From Pseudomonas quercus (GTDB lineage Bacteria; Pseudomonadota; Gammaproteobacteria; Pseudomonadales; Pseudomonadaceae), in the NCBI RefSeq assembly GCF_012033695.1, contig NZ_JAAVJI010000014.1:62001-126000 (forward strand): 64,000 bases of DNA, read 5' to 3'. The position numbers and the translations under genes are program-made. Positions 8,744-17,380 of this stretch are shown in pieces; position 1 is the stretch's first letter; every line of letters begins with the position of its first letter. The notes beneath the pieces were generated by a model. That model had not been told where the DNA came from, searched no databases, and worked only from the letters and a program-made list of their open reading frames with translations.

Positions 8744-9066
8744 TCAGAACGCTTGCACATCAGGTAGGCCGCAATCAGGCCAACGGCGCCAACAGCGATG
8801 CCGGCAGCAGTCAGCGGATGCTCCTGGGCATATTCCTTGGTGGCCAGGCTGGTTTCGCGAGTTTTGACCTTGACGTCTTCGTACACGTCAGCCAGCAGGC
8901 TGCGCGAGTGCTTGAGTGCGGTTTCGGCGTTGGCCTTCAGCGCTTTGAGGGTTTTGCGAGACTCTTCCGAGGTATCGCCCTTCAAGCTTTCCAGTGAACG
9001 AAGCAGGCTTTCGATTTCTGCTTCCATGCTTTGCAGCGACGCTTTACGCAGCGAATTAGTAGCCAT
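8740..9066 (-). CDS. DUF883 family (ElaB/YqjD-like) membrane-anchored protein
   Basis: 108 residues. A charged, mostly helical N-terminal domain (about residues 10-75) is followed by one C-terminal transmembrane segment (PLTAAGIAVGAVGLIAAYLMCKRSD). This is the layout of E. coli ElaB and YqjD, stationary-phase inner-membrane proteins that bind ribosomes in the case of YqjD. The role here is inferred from family only. A longer upstream frame is rejected because the start at 9066 has a clear GGAG ribosome site. Confidence 0.85.
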   Translation of the reverse strand: MATNSLRKASLQSMEAEIESLLRSLESLKGDTSEESRKTLKALKANAETALKHSRSLLADVYEDVKVKTRETSLATKEYAQEHPLTAAGIAVGAVGLIAAYLMCKRSD

Positions 9067-9223
9067 TGTTTCACTCCTGCTTGGTGATTGCGGTGTATGT
9101 GTCCGACTACGCCGCTTCGCAAAAGTGCAGTGCCTGTGAACTTTTGCCTGTCCTTGGCGCACAGATGTAAACGTAGCCATCTGCCGGTTGCCGATGGCAG
9201 TACCATTGACCAAGGAGCTGTAC

Positions 9224-9439
9224 ATGAGTGATCACCACACTTACAAAAAAGTCGAACTGGTAGGATCGTCTACCATTGGCGTTGACGACGCTATCAAAAA
9301 TGCCATCGCTGAAGCCGCCAAATCCATTGAGCACATGGAATGGTTCGAAGTGACTGAAACACGTGGTCATATTCAAGACGGCAAGGTCATGCATTTTCAG
9401 GTGACCTTGCGAGTAGGTTTCCGAATCAGCAATAGCTGA
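9224..9439 (+). CDS. Dodecin, flavin-storage protein
   Basis: 71 residues, exactly dodecin length. The conserved order is present: YKKVELVGSS, then DDAIKNAIAEAAKSI, then MEWFEVTETRGHI with the aromatic residue that stacks on flavin, then KVMHFQVTLRVGFRI. Dodecins form hollow dodecamers that bind FMN/riboflavin and, in bacteria, often CoA. AAGGAG lies 8 bases before the start. Divergent from the DUF883 gene. Confidence 0.95.
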   Translation: MSDHHTYKKVELVGSSTIGVDDAIKNAIAEAAKSIEHMEWFEVTETRGHIQDGKVMHFQVTLRVGFRISNS

Positions 9440-9528
9440 TCGAGCGAAAGGGCGCGGATGGCCGTCAAAATAAGGAGCTGCACACAGCTCCGCCGACTTT
9501 GTTTGAATCGACTCAAGGACTGTGAACG

Positions 9529-9750
9529 ATGAAAAAAGTAGTGTTGGCAACGGTAATGGTCATGTTGGCCGGCAGCGCCCTCGCAGCAGGCAAGCCTTGC
9601 GATGAACTCAAGAGCGAAATTGACGCGAAGCTTCAGGCCAAGGGCGCCTCAGGCTACTCGCTGCAAGCGGTAGACAAGGGCAGCGCCACAGACGGTAAAG
9701 TAGTAGGTACCTGCGAAGGCGGCACCAAAGTGCTTGTTTACAAGCGTTGA
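9529..9750 (+). CDS. DUF1161 periplasmic protein
   Basis: 73 residues. A signal peptide (about residues 1-20, ending ALAAG) leads a small domain with two Cys, CDELKSEIDAKLQAKG and GTCEGG, that probably form a disulfide. This is the DUF1161 pattern, common in pseudomonads and without known function. A second member lies downstream at 11360, suggesting duplication. A terminator follows directly. Confidence 0.85.
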   Translation: MKKVVLATVMVMLAGSALAAGKPCDELKSEIDAKLQAKGASGYSLQAVDKGSATDGKVVGTCEGGTKVLVYKR

Positions 9751-9766
9751 TTTGCCCTTGAATGAA

Positions 9767-9798
9767 GCGCCCGCACGCTGCGGGCGCCCTGCCGTTTT
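9767..9798 (+). terminator. Rho-independent terminator
   Basis: Perfect 9-bp stem GCGCCCGCA/TGCGGGCGC with loop CGC, then a T tract a few bases later. It ends the DUF1161 transcript on the plus strand. It also sits immediately beyond the stop of the convergent luciferase-like gene, so it may serve both. Confidence 0.8.
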
Positions 9799-10799
9799 TA
9801 GCCCCGCATCAGCTGGGCCAGCAGCTCATAAGAGCGCAAACGGTCTGCGTGTTCGTACAGGTCACAGGTGAAGATAAGCTCGTCGACCTGTGTCTGCTCC
9901 ATCAGTACATCCAGCCGAGCCCTTATCTTGGCTGGGCCACCGATCACCGCCATTCCCAGGAAACTGCCCACAGCTTCCCTCTCATGAGGCAGCCAAAGCC
10001 CTTGCATGGTGTCGACTGGAGGTTGGAGCAGCAAGGTCTGACCACGAATCAGGTTCAGGATACGCTGGTACACCGATGTCGCCAGATACTCAGCCTGCTC
10101 GTCTGTGTCTGCGGCTACCAGAGGTACGCCCAACATGACATAGGGCTTGTCCAGATAGGCAGACGGCGTGAAGTGATCGCGGTAGACCCGGACCGCCTCG
10201 TGCATCATCCGCGGGGCGAAGTGAGACGCGAAGGCATACGGTAAACCTTGCATCCCGGCCAACTGCGCGCTGAACAGGCTTGAGCCCAACAGCCAGACAG
10301 GTACCTTGGTTCCCATACCTGGGACAGCCACTACTCGTTGCTGCGGCGTACGCTCACCTAAGTAAGCCAGCAGCTCTTCGACGTCCTGCGGAAAGTCATC
10401 CGAGCTGCCGCTACGTTCACGACGCAGGGCGCGTGCGGTCAACTGGTCTGAGCCAGGCGCGCGGCCCAGGCCGAGGTCTATGCGGCCTGGGTACAGGCTT
10501 TCAAGCGTGCCAAATTGCTCGGCAATCACCAAGGGCGCATGGTTGGGAAGCATGACACCACCGGAGCCTACCCGGATGGTGGAGGTGCCACCTGCCAGGT
10601 AACCCAATAGTACAGAGGTCGCCGAGCTGGCGATGCCGTCCATATTGTGGTGTTCAGCTACCCAAAACCGATTGTAGCCGTAACGCTCAAGGTGCTGAGC
10701 CAGGTCCAGGGAGTTGCGCAGCGCTTGCGCCGGGCCTGTCTCCTTGCGAACAGGTACCAGGTCCAGGGCTGAATATTTGATGTCGTTCAACGATTTCAT
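9798..10799 (-). CDS. LLM-class flavin-dependent oxidoreductase (luciferase-like)
   Basis: 333 residues, bacterial-luciferase-fold monooxygenase of the MsnO8/YhbW type. Visible blocks: YSALDLVPV at the start, RFWVAEHHNMDGIASSATSVLL, IRVGSGGVMLPNHAPLVIAEQFGTLE (shown in part) and RIDLGLGRAPG. The substrate is unknown. The start MKSLNDIKYS is chosen because the conserved N-terminus begins there. It is divergent from osmC. Confidence 0.88.
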   Translation of the reverse strand: MKSLNDIKYSALDLVPVRKETGPAQALRNSLDLAQHLERYGYNRFWVAEHHNMDGIASSATSVLLGYLAGGTSTIRVGSGGVMLPNHAPLVIAEQFGTLESLYPGRIDLGLGRAPGSDQLTARALRRERSGSSDDFPQDVEELLAYLGERTPQQRVVAVPGMGTKVPVWLLGSSLFSAQLAGMQGLPYAFASHFAPRMMHEAVRVYRDHFTPSAYLDKPYVMLGVPLVAADTDEQAEYLATSVYQRILNLIRGQTLLLQPPVDTMQGLWLPHEREAVGSFLGMAVIGGPAKIRARLDVLMEQTQVDELIFTCDLYEHADRLRSYELLAQLMRG

Positions 10800-10884
10800 A
10801 ATTACTCCAAAAAGAGACACCCCCGCGCCTTTTCTTGTCTATGAATACATTGAACGCTTTGGGCCGCTTTCGCAAATCTGCGCT

Positions 10885-10912
10885 GAACTTGAGGCAACTG
10901 CCTGCTCTCTGA
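10885..10912 (+). promoter_or_regulatory. Sigma-22 (AlgU/RpoE)-type promoter of osmC
   Basis: GAACTT at 10885-10890, a 17-base spacer, then TCTGA at 10908-10912. This is a full match to the AlgU consensus in Pseudomonas and lies 35 bases before the osmC start. osmC of P. aeruginosa is reported as AlgU-dependent. The same spacing recurs before the ErsA-like RNA. Confidence 0.75.
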
Positions 10913-10947
10913 AAATAGTACTCTCCATTAATGAGGAACTCCGCACC

Positions 10948-11376
10948 ATGGCGATCAAAACAGCTTCTGCAATCTGGAAAGGCGACCTGAAAACCGGTAC
11001 CGGTGAAATTTCTACTGAAACTGGCGTGCTCAAAAGTGCCCCGTATGGCTTCAAAGCCCGCTTCGAAGACGGCCCAGGCACCAACCCTGAGGAGCTGATC
11101 GGTGCTGCACACGCAGGTTGCTTCTCCATGGCACTGTCGATGATCCTGGGCGAAGCTGGGCTTACAGCTGACCGGATCGATACCACGGCCCAGGTCACGT
11201 TGGACAAGCAAGCGGATGGCTTTGCTATCACCAAGGTTCACCTGATTACCAAGGCAACCATCCCGAACGCTTCCGAGGAGCAGTTCCAGGAGCTGGCCAA
11301 CAAAGCCAAGACCGGTTGCCCGGTCTCCAAGGTACTGGCTGGCGCTGAGATTACCCTTGATGCTTCGCTGGCTTAA
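10948..11376 (+). CDS. osmC: Organic hydroperoxide resistance protein OsmC
   Basis: 142 residues, cytoplasmic Cys-based peroxidase that reduces organic hydroperoxides as a homodimer. The two catalytic cysteines are Cys58 in AAHAGCFSMALS and Cys124 in TGCPVSKVL, the standard pair. The frame is open further upstream, but the start ATGGCGATCAAAAC fits the family N-terminus and the AGGAACT ribosome site. Expression is likely driven by the sigma-22-type promoter just upstream. Confidence 0.95.
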   Translation: MAIKTASAIWKGDLKTGTGEISTETGVLKSAPYGFKARFEDGPGTNPEELIGAAHAGCFSMALSMILGEAGLTADRIDTTAQVTLDKQADGFAITKVHLITKATIPNASEEQFQELANKAKTGCPVSKVLAGAEITLDASLA

Positions 11377-11632
11377 GCGCGCAGCGCCAAGCGCTATAGG
11401 TAGTGCTTCCCTGGCCGGGGCTTTTGCCTTGGCCGCGGCTTTGCCAGCTACCGCAGCCCCTTTGGACTGTGCTGAGCTCAAAGCTGAGATCGAGGCCAAG
11501 ATCCAGGCCCAAGGCGTGGTGGCCTACACGCTTGAGGTAGTTCCTGCGGAGGAAGCCAAAGACCCGAGCATGGTGGTGGGCAGTTGTGAGAACGGCACGC
11601 GCCGTATCCTCTACCAGAAAAACGATACGTGA
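11360..11632 (+). CDS. DUF1161 periplasmic protein, second copy
   Basis: 90 residues. Long signal peptide (about residues 1-33, ending PATAA), then PLDCAELKAEIEAKIQAQG and GSCENGTRRILYQK, which parallel the copy at 9529. The start overlaps the osmC 3' end by 17 bases in another frame, so the two are probably translated from one message. Function unknown. Confidence 0.78.
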   Translation: MLRWLKRAAPSAIGSASLAGAFALAAALPATAAPLDCAELKAEIEAKIQAQGVVAYTLEVVPAEEAKDPSMVVGSCENGTRRILYQKNDT

Positions 11633-11710
11633 GCATACGGTCAACTGTACCCGCTACAGTACCCAGCGGATCTTGCACTTGGACGCATCGGCCTTCCACT
11701 GTTCGGTAGG

Positions 11711-12124
11711 TCAGAACAGGCAGTTTACCTGCCGCTCCGTGGCGACTTTTTCGCCCTGAGCGTTATAGAGAAAAGCAAAGGTTTGCAAGCCAAGGTGCCT
11801 TGCCTCCAACCGGTAGCGCTCGCCTGCCTGGAAACTGTCGTACTGCAGGCGGATGTAGCAGATGCGCTCTGACGGTTGAGCAAAAGGCAGCATCGGTACA
11901 GCCACGTCGTAGTCGAAACGCACCTGCAGTTCATGACTGCCTGGAGCGACCTGGTAATAACGGCCGTCATCCAGGCGCTTGCCATCGAGTTTGTCAGCCA
12001 TGACCAGCTTGCCGGTACGGGTGAACATCTCGACCCAGGCTTTGGTCGGGTCCTGTGGCGGGACTGGGGTTGTGGTACAGGCCCCAAGCAGTAAAGCAGC
12101 CAGCAGCACAAGGTAACGTGGCAT
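11711..12124 (-). CDS. Predicted lipoprotein, paralogue of the next gene
   Basis: 137 residues. Lipobox LLGAC near residues 12-16, so an acylated envelope protein. Mature blocks: AWVEMF, DDGRYYQVAPGSHELQVRF, SFQAGERYRLEARHLGLQTFAFLYN and a final Cys. The neighbouring gene has the same length and the same blocks, and the two are separated by 5 bases, so they are a tandem duplication and one transcript. No function is recognised. Confidence 0.75.
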   Translation of the reverse strand: MPRYLVLLAALLLGACTTTPVPPQDPTKAWVEMFTRTGKLVMADKLDGKRLDDGRYYQVAPGSHELQVRFDYDVAVPMLPFAQPSERICYIRLQYDSFQAGERYRLEARHLGLQTFAFLYNAQGEKVATERQVNCLF

Positions 12125-12129
12125 AAGCG

Positions 12130-12543
12130 CTAGACGCCCTGGCAGCCTGCCGGTTGGGCGCGACCCACCAGGCGTCGTTGCTGGTCGTACAGCTTGGCCC
12201 ATGGGGTAAAGCCCAAGCTGCCGGCTTCCAACTCGTACCGCTCGCCCGCATTGAAGCTACCGTATTTGATATTCAGCTGGCAGTCCCGGGATAGCGGGGC
12301 CGCCTGGGGGCCAATGTTGTCAGGTGCAACAGTGAACTGGTAGCGCACGGTGAGTTCATGGCTGCCTGGCTCCACTTCAAAGTAGCGAGCATCGTCCTGA
12401 ACCTGTGCATCTACTTCCTGGGCCTGGAGCGCATTTTTCTCAGGGCCGTGCAGGTCAATCCACGCCTGGTTAGGGTCTGGCTTGGGCAAACCCATACACC
12501 CGGTAAGGGCAAGGACAGCGGCGAACGGTAGGATTTTACGCAT
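12130..12543 (-). CDS. Predicted lipoprotein, paralogue of the previous gene
   Basis: 137 residues. Lipobox LTGC at about residues 13-16. Matching blocks with its neighbour: AWIDLHG, DDARYFEVEPGSHELTVRY, SFNAGERYELEAGSLGFTPWAKLYD, and a Cys near the end. The internal Cys of the mature domain (DCQLNIKYGSF here, ICYIRLQYDSF in the paralogue) is also shared, suggesting a conserved disulfide with the C-terminal Cys. Function unknown. Confidence 0.75.
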   Translation of the reverse strand: MRKILPFAAVLALTGCMGLPKPDPNQAWIDLHGPEKNALQAQEVDAQVQDDARYFEVEPGSHELTVRYQFTVAPDNIGPQAAPLSRDCQLNIKYGSFNAGERYELEAGSLGFTPWAKLYDQQRRLVGRAQPAGCQGV

Positions 12544-12604
12544 TAAGGGCTCCACGCAGGCATGATAGAGCACTGGAACAGGCTTATTCGAGGCAAGCTG
12601 CCCT

Positions 12605-13699
12605 ATGCTCGGATTTATTGTCTGGCGTTCACGCCACGGCTCTCTCGACACCCTGCACAGGGTATTGGTTCCCCTGTTGGCAGCACTTCTGCTCAATGGG
12701 TGCTCGTCATTGGATTACTACACGCAATTGGCCCACGGCCAATTTGACCTGTTGCGGTCCCGCGAGCCGATCGAGAAGGTTATGGCTGATCCTGCCCGGG
12801 ATGCAAGCCTGCGTGCACGGCTGGCTGATGCCCAGCATGCTCGCGTATTTGCCAGCGAGCAGCTGGGTTTGCCGAACAACCGTAGCTATCGTTTGTACGC
12901 TGATATCCACCGGCCCTTCGTGGTGTGGAACGTCTTTGCAACACCTGAGTTTTCACTGAGTCCCGTGCAGTACTGCTTTCCCATCGCCGGCTGTGTGGCC
13001 TATCGAGGCTACTACCAGCAGGGGCGCGCCCGTGGGGCAGCAGCGTTGCTTCGTCAGCAGGGCTTGGACGTGTACACCGGCGGTGTGGAGGCTTACTCCA
13101 CGTTGGGCTGGTTTGACGATCCCATCCTTAGCTCAATGACAGGCTGGAGCAGCGAACGCTTGGCCACGCTTATTTTCCATGAGCTGGCACATCAGCAGGT
13201 GTATGTTCCCGGCGATACCGCCTTCAATGAGTCGTTCGCCACCTTCGTGGAGCAGGAAGGCACTCGGCAATGGCGTGCCGCACAGGGCATGCCACCTGAA
13301 AACGACCAGCAGGCCGCCCGCCGGAACGCCTTCGTGCACCTGGTGCTGGGCTTGCGGGACCGGCTTCAGGCTGTGTATTCCAAGCCTCTTGCAGCCGCTG
13401 CCATGGGCGAGGCCAAGCAAGCGGAAATCGAGCGGTTCAGGCGTGATTATTACCACCTTAGAGACAGCCAGTGGGGTGGCAAGGGCCTATACGATGCTTG
13501 GGTAGCGGCCCCAATCAATAATGCCAAACTGCTGCCGTTTGGGCTTTACGATCAATGGGTGCCAGCCTTTGCTGCCTTGTTCAACAACAATGAACAGCAT
13601 TGGCCCGCCTTCTATCAAGCCGTACGTGCGCTAGGCGCATTGCCCACTGTGCAACGTACTCAGGCTTTACAGGCGCTGTTGAACAAACGCCAGGTGTAG
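12605..13699 (+). CDS. Lipoprotein zinc aminopeptidase-like protein (COG4324)
   Basis: 364 residues. N-terminal hydrophobic segment with lipobox LLNGC near residue 32. The gluzincin motif HELAHQ is near residue 192, followed by FNESFATFVEQEG, which supplies the third zinc ligand Glu. This is the pattern of a widespread family annotated as putative aminopeptidase; its substrate is not known. Its 3' end overlaps the convergent HAD gene by 33 bases, which is unusual for two unrelated coding genes. The start is uncertain by some residues. Confidence 0.8.
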   Translation: MLGFIVWRSRHGSLDTLHRVLVPLLAALLLNGCSSLDYYTQLAHGQFDLLRSREPIEKVMADPARDASLRARLADAQHARVFASEQLGLPNNRSYRLYADIHRPFVVWNVFATPEFSLSPVQYCFPIAGCVAYRGYYQQGRARGAAALLRQQGLDVYTGGVEAYSTLGWFDDPILSSMTGWSSERLATLIFHELAHQQVYVPGDTAFNESFATFVEQEGTRQWRAAQGMPPENDQQAARRNAFVHLVLGLRDRLQAVYSKPLAAAAMGEAKQAEIERFRRDYYHLRDSQWGGKGLYDAWVAAPINNAKLLPFGLYDQWVPAFAALFNNNEQHWPAFYQAVRALGALPTVQRTQALQALLNKRQV

Positions 13700-14323
13700 C
13701 TGCGCCAGCGTATCGAAGTGGAACAGCGGTGCCTCGGCGATCAATTCTTCAGCGCTGCCAAAACCGTAGCCGACCGCCACGGCTGCAAGGCCGTTGAGGC
13801 GTGCACCGATCAAGTCGTGCTTGCGGTCGCCAACCATCACGGTGTCGGCAGGAGCCAACTGCTCCGTTTCCAGCAAGTGAGCAATCAATTCAACTTTGTT
13901 GGAGCGCGTACCGTCGAATTCGCTGCCGTAGATGACTTTGAAGTGGCTGTCGAAGCCAAAGTGGCGAGCGATCTCTTGAGCGAATACCCAAGGCTTGGAG
14001 GTGGCAATGAACAGGTGCCGGCCTTGAGCTTTCAGTGCTTCAAGCAGTTCGATAACGCCTTCGAACAGTGTGTTTTCGTACAGGCCAGTGACTTTGAAGC
14101 GATCGCGGTAGTGATTGACGGCTGCCCAAGCTTTTGTTTCTTCAAACCCATAGAACTGCATGAAGGCCTCAAGCAGAGGCGGGCCAATGAAGGGTTCGAG
14201 CTTGCTCAGGTCGGGTTCGTCGATACCCAGTTGAGCGAGGGCATGCTGGATAGAGCGGGTAATGCCTTCGCGTGGGTCGGTGAGCGTACCATCGAGGTCG
14301 AACAGCACGTTGCGATAGGGCAT
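13667..14323 (-). CDS. HAD-superfamily phosphatase (phosphoglycolate phosphatase-like)
   Basis: 218 residues. Motif I FDLDGTLTD (Asp9 and Asp11), motif II ATSKPW, and motif III/IV VMVGDRKHDLIGA. The cap domain is of the helical C1 type. The substrate is not evident from sequence; phosphoglycolate or another small phosphate ester is possible. The start overlaps the stop of the gamma-carbonic anhydrase gene by one base (TGATG), so the two are co-translated. Confidence 0.88.
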   Translation of the reverse strand: MPYRNVLFDLDGTLTDPREGITRSIQHALAQLGIDEPDLSKLEPFIGPPLLEAFMQFYGFEETKAWAAVNHYRDRFKVTGLYENTLFEGVIELLEALKAQGRHLFIATSKPWVFAQEIARHFGFDSHFKVIYGSEFDGTRSNKVELIAHLLETEQLAPADTVMVGDRKHDLIGARLNGLAAVAVGYGFGSAEELIAEAPLFHFDTLAQLHLAFVQQRL

Positions 14324-14880
14324 CAGGCGTGCTCCACGGCAGCGTTGTCAAAGCCTTCAGCCAGGTGCTGGGCCTTGAGCTTGACGTAGTTGCCGGCCGT
14401 ATAGGCGAAAAACCCTCGCTCCTTTTCGGTCAAGGGCCGTACCTGCTTCACGGGGCTGCCCATATACAGAAAACCACTATTGAGGACCTTGCCAGGCGGC
14501 ACCAGGCTGCCCGCGCCAATGATGACCTCGTCTTCCACAACGGCCCCGTCCATGACGATGCTACCCATGCCGACGAGAATCCGATTGCCAAGGGTGCAGC
14601 CATGCAGGATCACCTTATGGCCAATGGTGACCTCATCCCCGACAGTCAATGGAAATCCACCGTCGTTATAAGGTCCGGCATGGGTAATATGAAGCACGCT
14701 GCCATCTTGTACGCTGGTGCGGCGCCCAATTCGAATGCGGTGCATATCGCCGCGAATGACGGTCAAAGGCCATACGGAGCTATCCTCACCAATTTCCACG
14801 TCCCCGATGACCACTGCGCTAGCATCCACAAAGGCCCGTAGCCCAATCAAGGGCGTGGCGTTGGCAAATGTACGTATCAC
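14323..14880 (-). CDS. Gamma-carbonic anhydrase family protein (left-handed beta-helix)
   Basis: 185 residues with a GTG start, supported by AAGGAG six bases upstream and by family length; the ATG further upstream lies before the ribosome site. Hexapeptide repeats run through residues 10-150. Zinc-ligand histidines are at about 64, 88 and 93 (LHITH and HKVILHGC), as in YrdA and CaiE-type gamma-carbonic anhydrases. Whether it hydrates CO2 is untested in this family. Divergent from prlC. Confidence 0.9.
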   Translation of the reverse strand: MIRTFANATPLIGLRAFVDASAVVIGDVEIGEDSSVWPLTVIRGDMHRIRIGRRTSVQDGSVLHITHAGPYNDGGFPLTVGDEVTIGHKVILHGCTLGNRILVGMGSIVMDGAVVEDEVIIGAGSLVPPGKVLNSGFLYMGSPVKQVRPLTEKERGFFAYTAGNYVKLKAQHLAEGFDNAAVEHA

Positions 14881-14983
14881 GATAGGCTCCTTCTGTTGTC
14901 CCAATAGCCGCCGCGGTTGCTGCGGCGCCCGGTGATTGTAATTAAGATGACCGGTGTTATCTCTCAAGCCAAGGTGTGTGACC

Positions 14984-17035
14984 GTGACCGAGACCAATCC
15001 GCTGCTCCAGCCCTATGACCTGCCGCCCTTCTCAGCGATTCTTCCAGAGCACGTGCAGCCGGCGATCGAGCGTATTCTCGCGGACAACCGTGCTGCGGTC
15101 AGTGCGTTGCTCGAGCAACAAGGTAGCCACCCCACCTGGGAAGGCCTGGTGCTGGCCATGGATGAACTCAATGACCGCCTCGGGGCCGCCTGGAGCCCAG
15201 TGAGCCATCTCAATGCCGTGTGCAACAGCCCTGAGTTGCGCCAGGCTTACGAGGCCTGCCTGCCGGCCCTGAGTGCCTACTCGACCGAAATGGGCCAGAA
15301 CCCCAAGCTGTTCAAGGCGTTTGAAGCCCTGGCCAGCGGCCCCGCGAGTGAAGGTTTTGACGTGGCTCAGAAGACTATTCTGGAACACTCGCTGCGTGAT
15401 TTTCGCCTGTCTGGCATCGACTTGCCACCTGAGCAGCAGCAGCGCTATGCCGAGGTGCAAAGCAAACTCTCGGAGCTTGGCAGTACGTTCTCCAACCAAT
15501 TGCTGGATGCCACCCAGGCCTGGACCAAACACGTCACTGACGAAGCGGTATTGGCCGGCCTTACGGACTCGGCCAAGGCACAGATGGCCGCTGCGGCTCA
15601 AGCCAAAGGGCTTGAAGGCTGGCTGATTACCCTGGAGTTCCCCAGCTACTATGCCGTGATGACGTATGCCGAACATCGTGGGCTGCGTGAAGAGGTCTAC
15701 ACCGCCTACTGCACCCGTGCATCCGATCAAGGCCCGAATGCTGGGCAGAATGACAATGGCCCGGTGATGGAAGCTATCCTTACGCTGCGCCAGGAACTGG
15801 CTCACCTGCTGGGCTTCGCCAATTATGCCGAACTGAGCCTGGCCACCAAGATGGCTGAGTCCAGCGACCAAGTGCTGGGGTTCCTTCGCGACCTGGCCCA
15901 GCGCAGCAAGCCCTTCGCCGAAAAGGATCTGCAGCAGCTCAAGGCTTATGCTGCCGAGCAAGGGTGCCCGGACCTGCAAAGCTGGGACAGTGGCTATTAC
16001 GGTGAAAAGCTGCGAGAGCAACGTTACAGCGTGTCCCAGGAAACGCTGCGAGCCTATTTCCCCATCGACAAGGTGCTCAGTGGCTTGTTTGCCATTGTGC
16101 AACGCCTCTACGGGATCGAAATCCGCGAACTCAAGGGCTTCGATGCCTGGCACCCAGACGTGCGCCTGTTCGAGATCACGGAGAACGGCCAGCACGTGGG
16201 CCGGTTCTTCTTTGACCTTTATGCCCGGGCCAACAAGCGTGGTGGCGCCTGGATGGACGGCGCGAAGGATCGCCGCCGTACGGCCGAAGGCAGCCTTCAA
16301 AGCCCTGTGGCTAACCTGGTGTGCAATTTCACGCCTGCGGATGCAGGCAAGCCCGCTTTGCTTACCCATGATGAAGTCACCACCCTCTTCCACGAATTCG
16401 GCCATGGGCTGCATCACCTGCTGACCCGAATCGAGCATGCTGGTGTATCAGGCATCAACGGTGTGGCGTGGGACGCAGTGGAGCTGCCCAGCCAGTTCAT
16501 GGAAAACTGGTGCTGGGAGCCGGAAGGCCTGGCGCTGATGTCTGGTCATTACCAGACCGGCGAGCCTCTGCCGCAAGACTTGCTGGAAAAAATGCTGGCG
16601 GCGAAGAATTTCCAGTCGGGACTCATGATGGTGCGCCAGTTGGAGTTCTCGTTGTTCGACTTCGAACTGCATGCCACCCATGGTGATGGCCGTACTGCGT
16701 TGCAGGTGCTTGAAGGTATTCGGGACCAAGTCTCGGTAATGCGCCCACCGGCGTACAACCGCTTCCCTAACAGCTTTGCGCATATCTTCGCAGGAGGCTA
16801 TGCCGCCGGTTACTACAGCTATAAATGGGCAGAGGTGCTATCAGCTGATGCATTTTCTCGCTTCGAAGAAGACGGGGTACTGAACCCAGAGACCGGCCGT
16901 GCCTTCCGCGAGGCCATTCTGGCCCGAGGTGGGTCACAGGCGCCGTTGGTGCTGTTCGTGGACTTCCGCGGGCGTGAGCCTTCCATTGACGCTTTGTTGC
17001 GACACAGCGGCTTGACGGAAAACGAAGCTGCGTGA
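14984..17035 (+). CDS. prlC: Oligopeptidase A (M3 zinc metallopeptidase)
   Basis: 683 residues, cytosolic peptidase that degrades signal-peptide fragments and other short peptides. The zinc motif HEFGHGLHH begins at about residue 470 and is followed by the family block around ELPSQFMENWCWEP. A GTG start at 14984 (TETNPLLQPYDLPPFS) is chosen because the E. coli-type N-terminus begins there; an ATG 30 bases upstream is possible. It is followed closely by the YheV-like gene, probably one operon. Confidence 0.95.
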   Translation: MTETNPLLQPYDLPPFSAILPEHVQPAIERILADNRAAVSALLEQQGSHPTWEGLVLAMDELNDRLGAAWSPVSHLNAVCNSPELRQAYEACLPALSAYSTEMGQNPKLFKAFEALASGPASEGFDVAQKTILEHSLRDFRLSGIDLPPEQQQRYAEVQSKLSELGSTFSNQLLDATQAWTKHVTDEAVLAGLTDSAKAQMAAAAQAKGLEGWLITLEFPSYYAVMTYAEHRGLREEVYTAYCTRASDQGPNAGQNDNGPVMEAILTLRQELAHLLGFANYAELSLATKMAESSDQVLGFLRDLAQRSKPFAEKDLQQLKAYAAEQGCPDLQSWDSGYYGEKLREQRYSVSQETLRAYFPIDKVLSGLFAIVQRLYGIEIRELKGFDAWHPDVRLFEITENGQHVGRFFFDLYARANKRGGAWMDGAKDRRRTAEGSLQSPVANLVCNFTPADAGKPALLTHDEVTTLFHEFGHGLHHLLTRIEHAGVSGINGVAWDAVELPSQFMENWCWEPEGLALMSGHYQTGEPLPQDLLEKMLAAKNFQSGLMMVRQLEFSLFDFELHATHGDGRTALQVLEGIRDQVSVMRPPAYNRFPNSFAHIFAGGYAAGYYSYKWAEVLSADAFSRFEEDGVLNPETGRAFREAILARGGSQAPLVLFVDFRGREPSIDALLRHSGLTENEAA

Positions 17036-17045
17036 GGGAGGCATT

Positions 17046-17306
17046 GTGAGCATAACCATGAAGCGCTTTATTGCCGGGGCTGTGTGCCCGGCATGCAGCG
17101 AAATGGACACCCTCAAGATGTGGAACGAAGACGACGTTCCACACCGCGAGTGTGTAGCCTGTGGCTACTCGGATACGTTGAATGCCCAGGGGCAGTCCAT
17201 TCCACGGGAGCTGGGCACCCGGGTGAACAAGGCCGAGCCGAAACCGGCTCAGCCGAAGGTGCAGACCGTGCAGTTCTTTCCGAACCCCAAGCTTAAAAAA
17301 CCATAG
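17046..17306 (+). CDS. yheV: YheV-family zinc-ribbon protein
   Basis: 86 residues with a GTG start spaced properly behind GGGAGG; an in-frame ATG four codons later is the alternative. Two CxxC pairs, CPAC and CVAC, form a zinc ribbon (MKRFIAGAVCPACSEMDTL in the first half), and the tail is basic and proline-rich. The family is regularly found right after prlC, as here, but its role is unknown. Confidence 0.88.
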   Translation: MSITMKRFIAGAVCPACSEMDTLKMWNEDDVPHRECVACGYSDTLNAQGQSIPRELGTRVNKAEPKPAQPKVQTVQFFPNPKLKKP

Positions 17307-17380
17307 GTGACTGTTCGCAGGCTTGGCCTGCTCTTGCAAAGGCGCATGGCCTTTGAGCTGAAGAACACACGCCTTGACCT

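Noticed and set aside
9131..9165. GAACTT before the dodecin gene as a sigma-22 promoter
   Set aside because: No TCTGA-like -10 occurs at the right distance.
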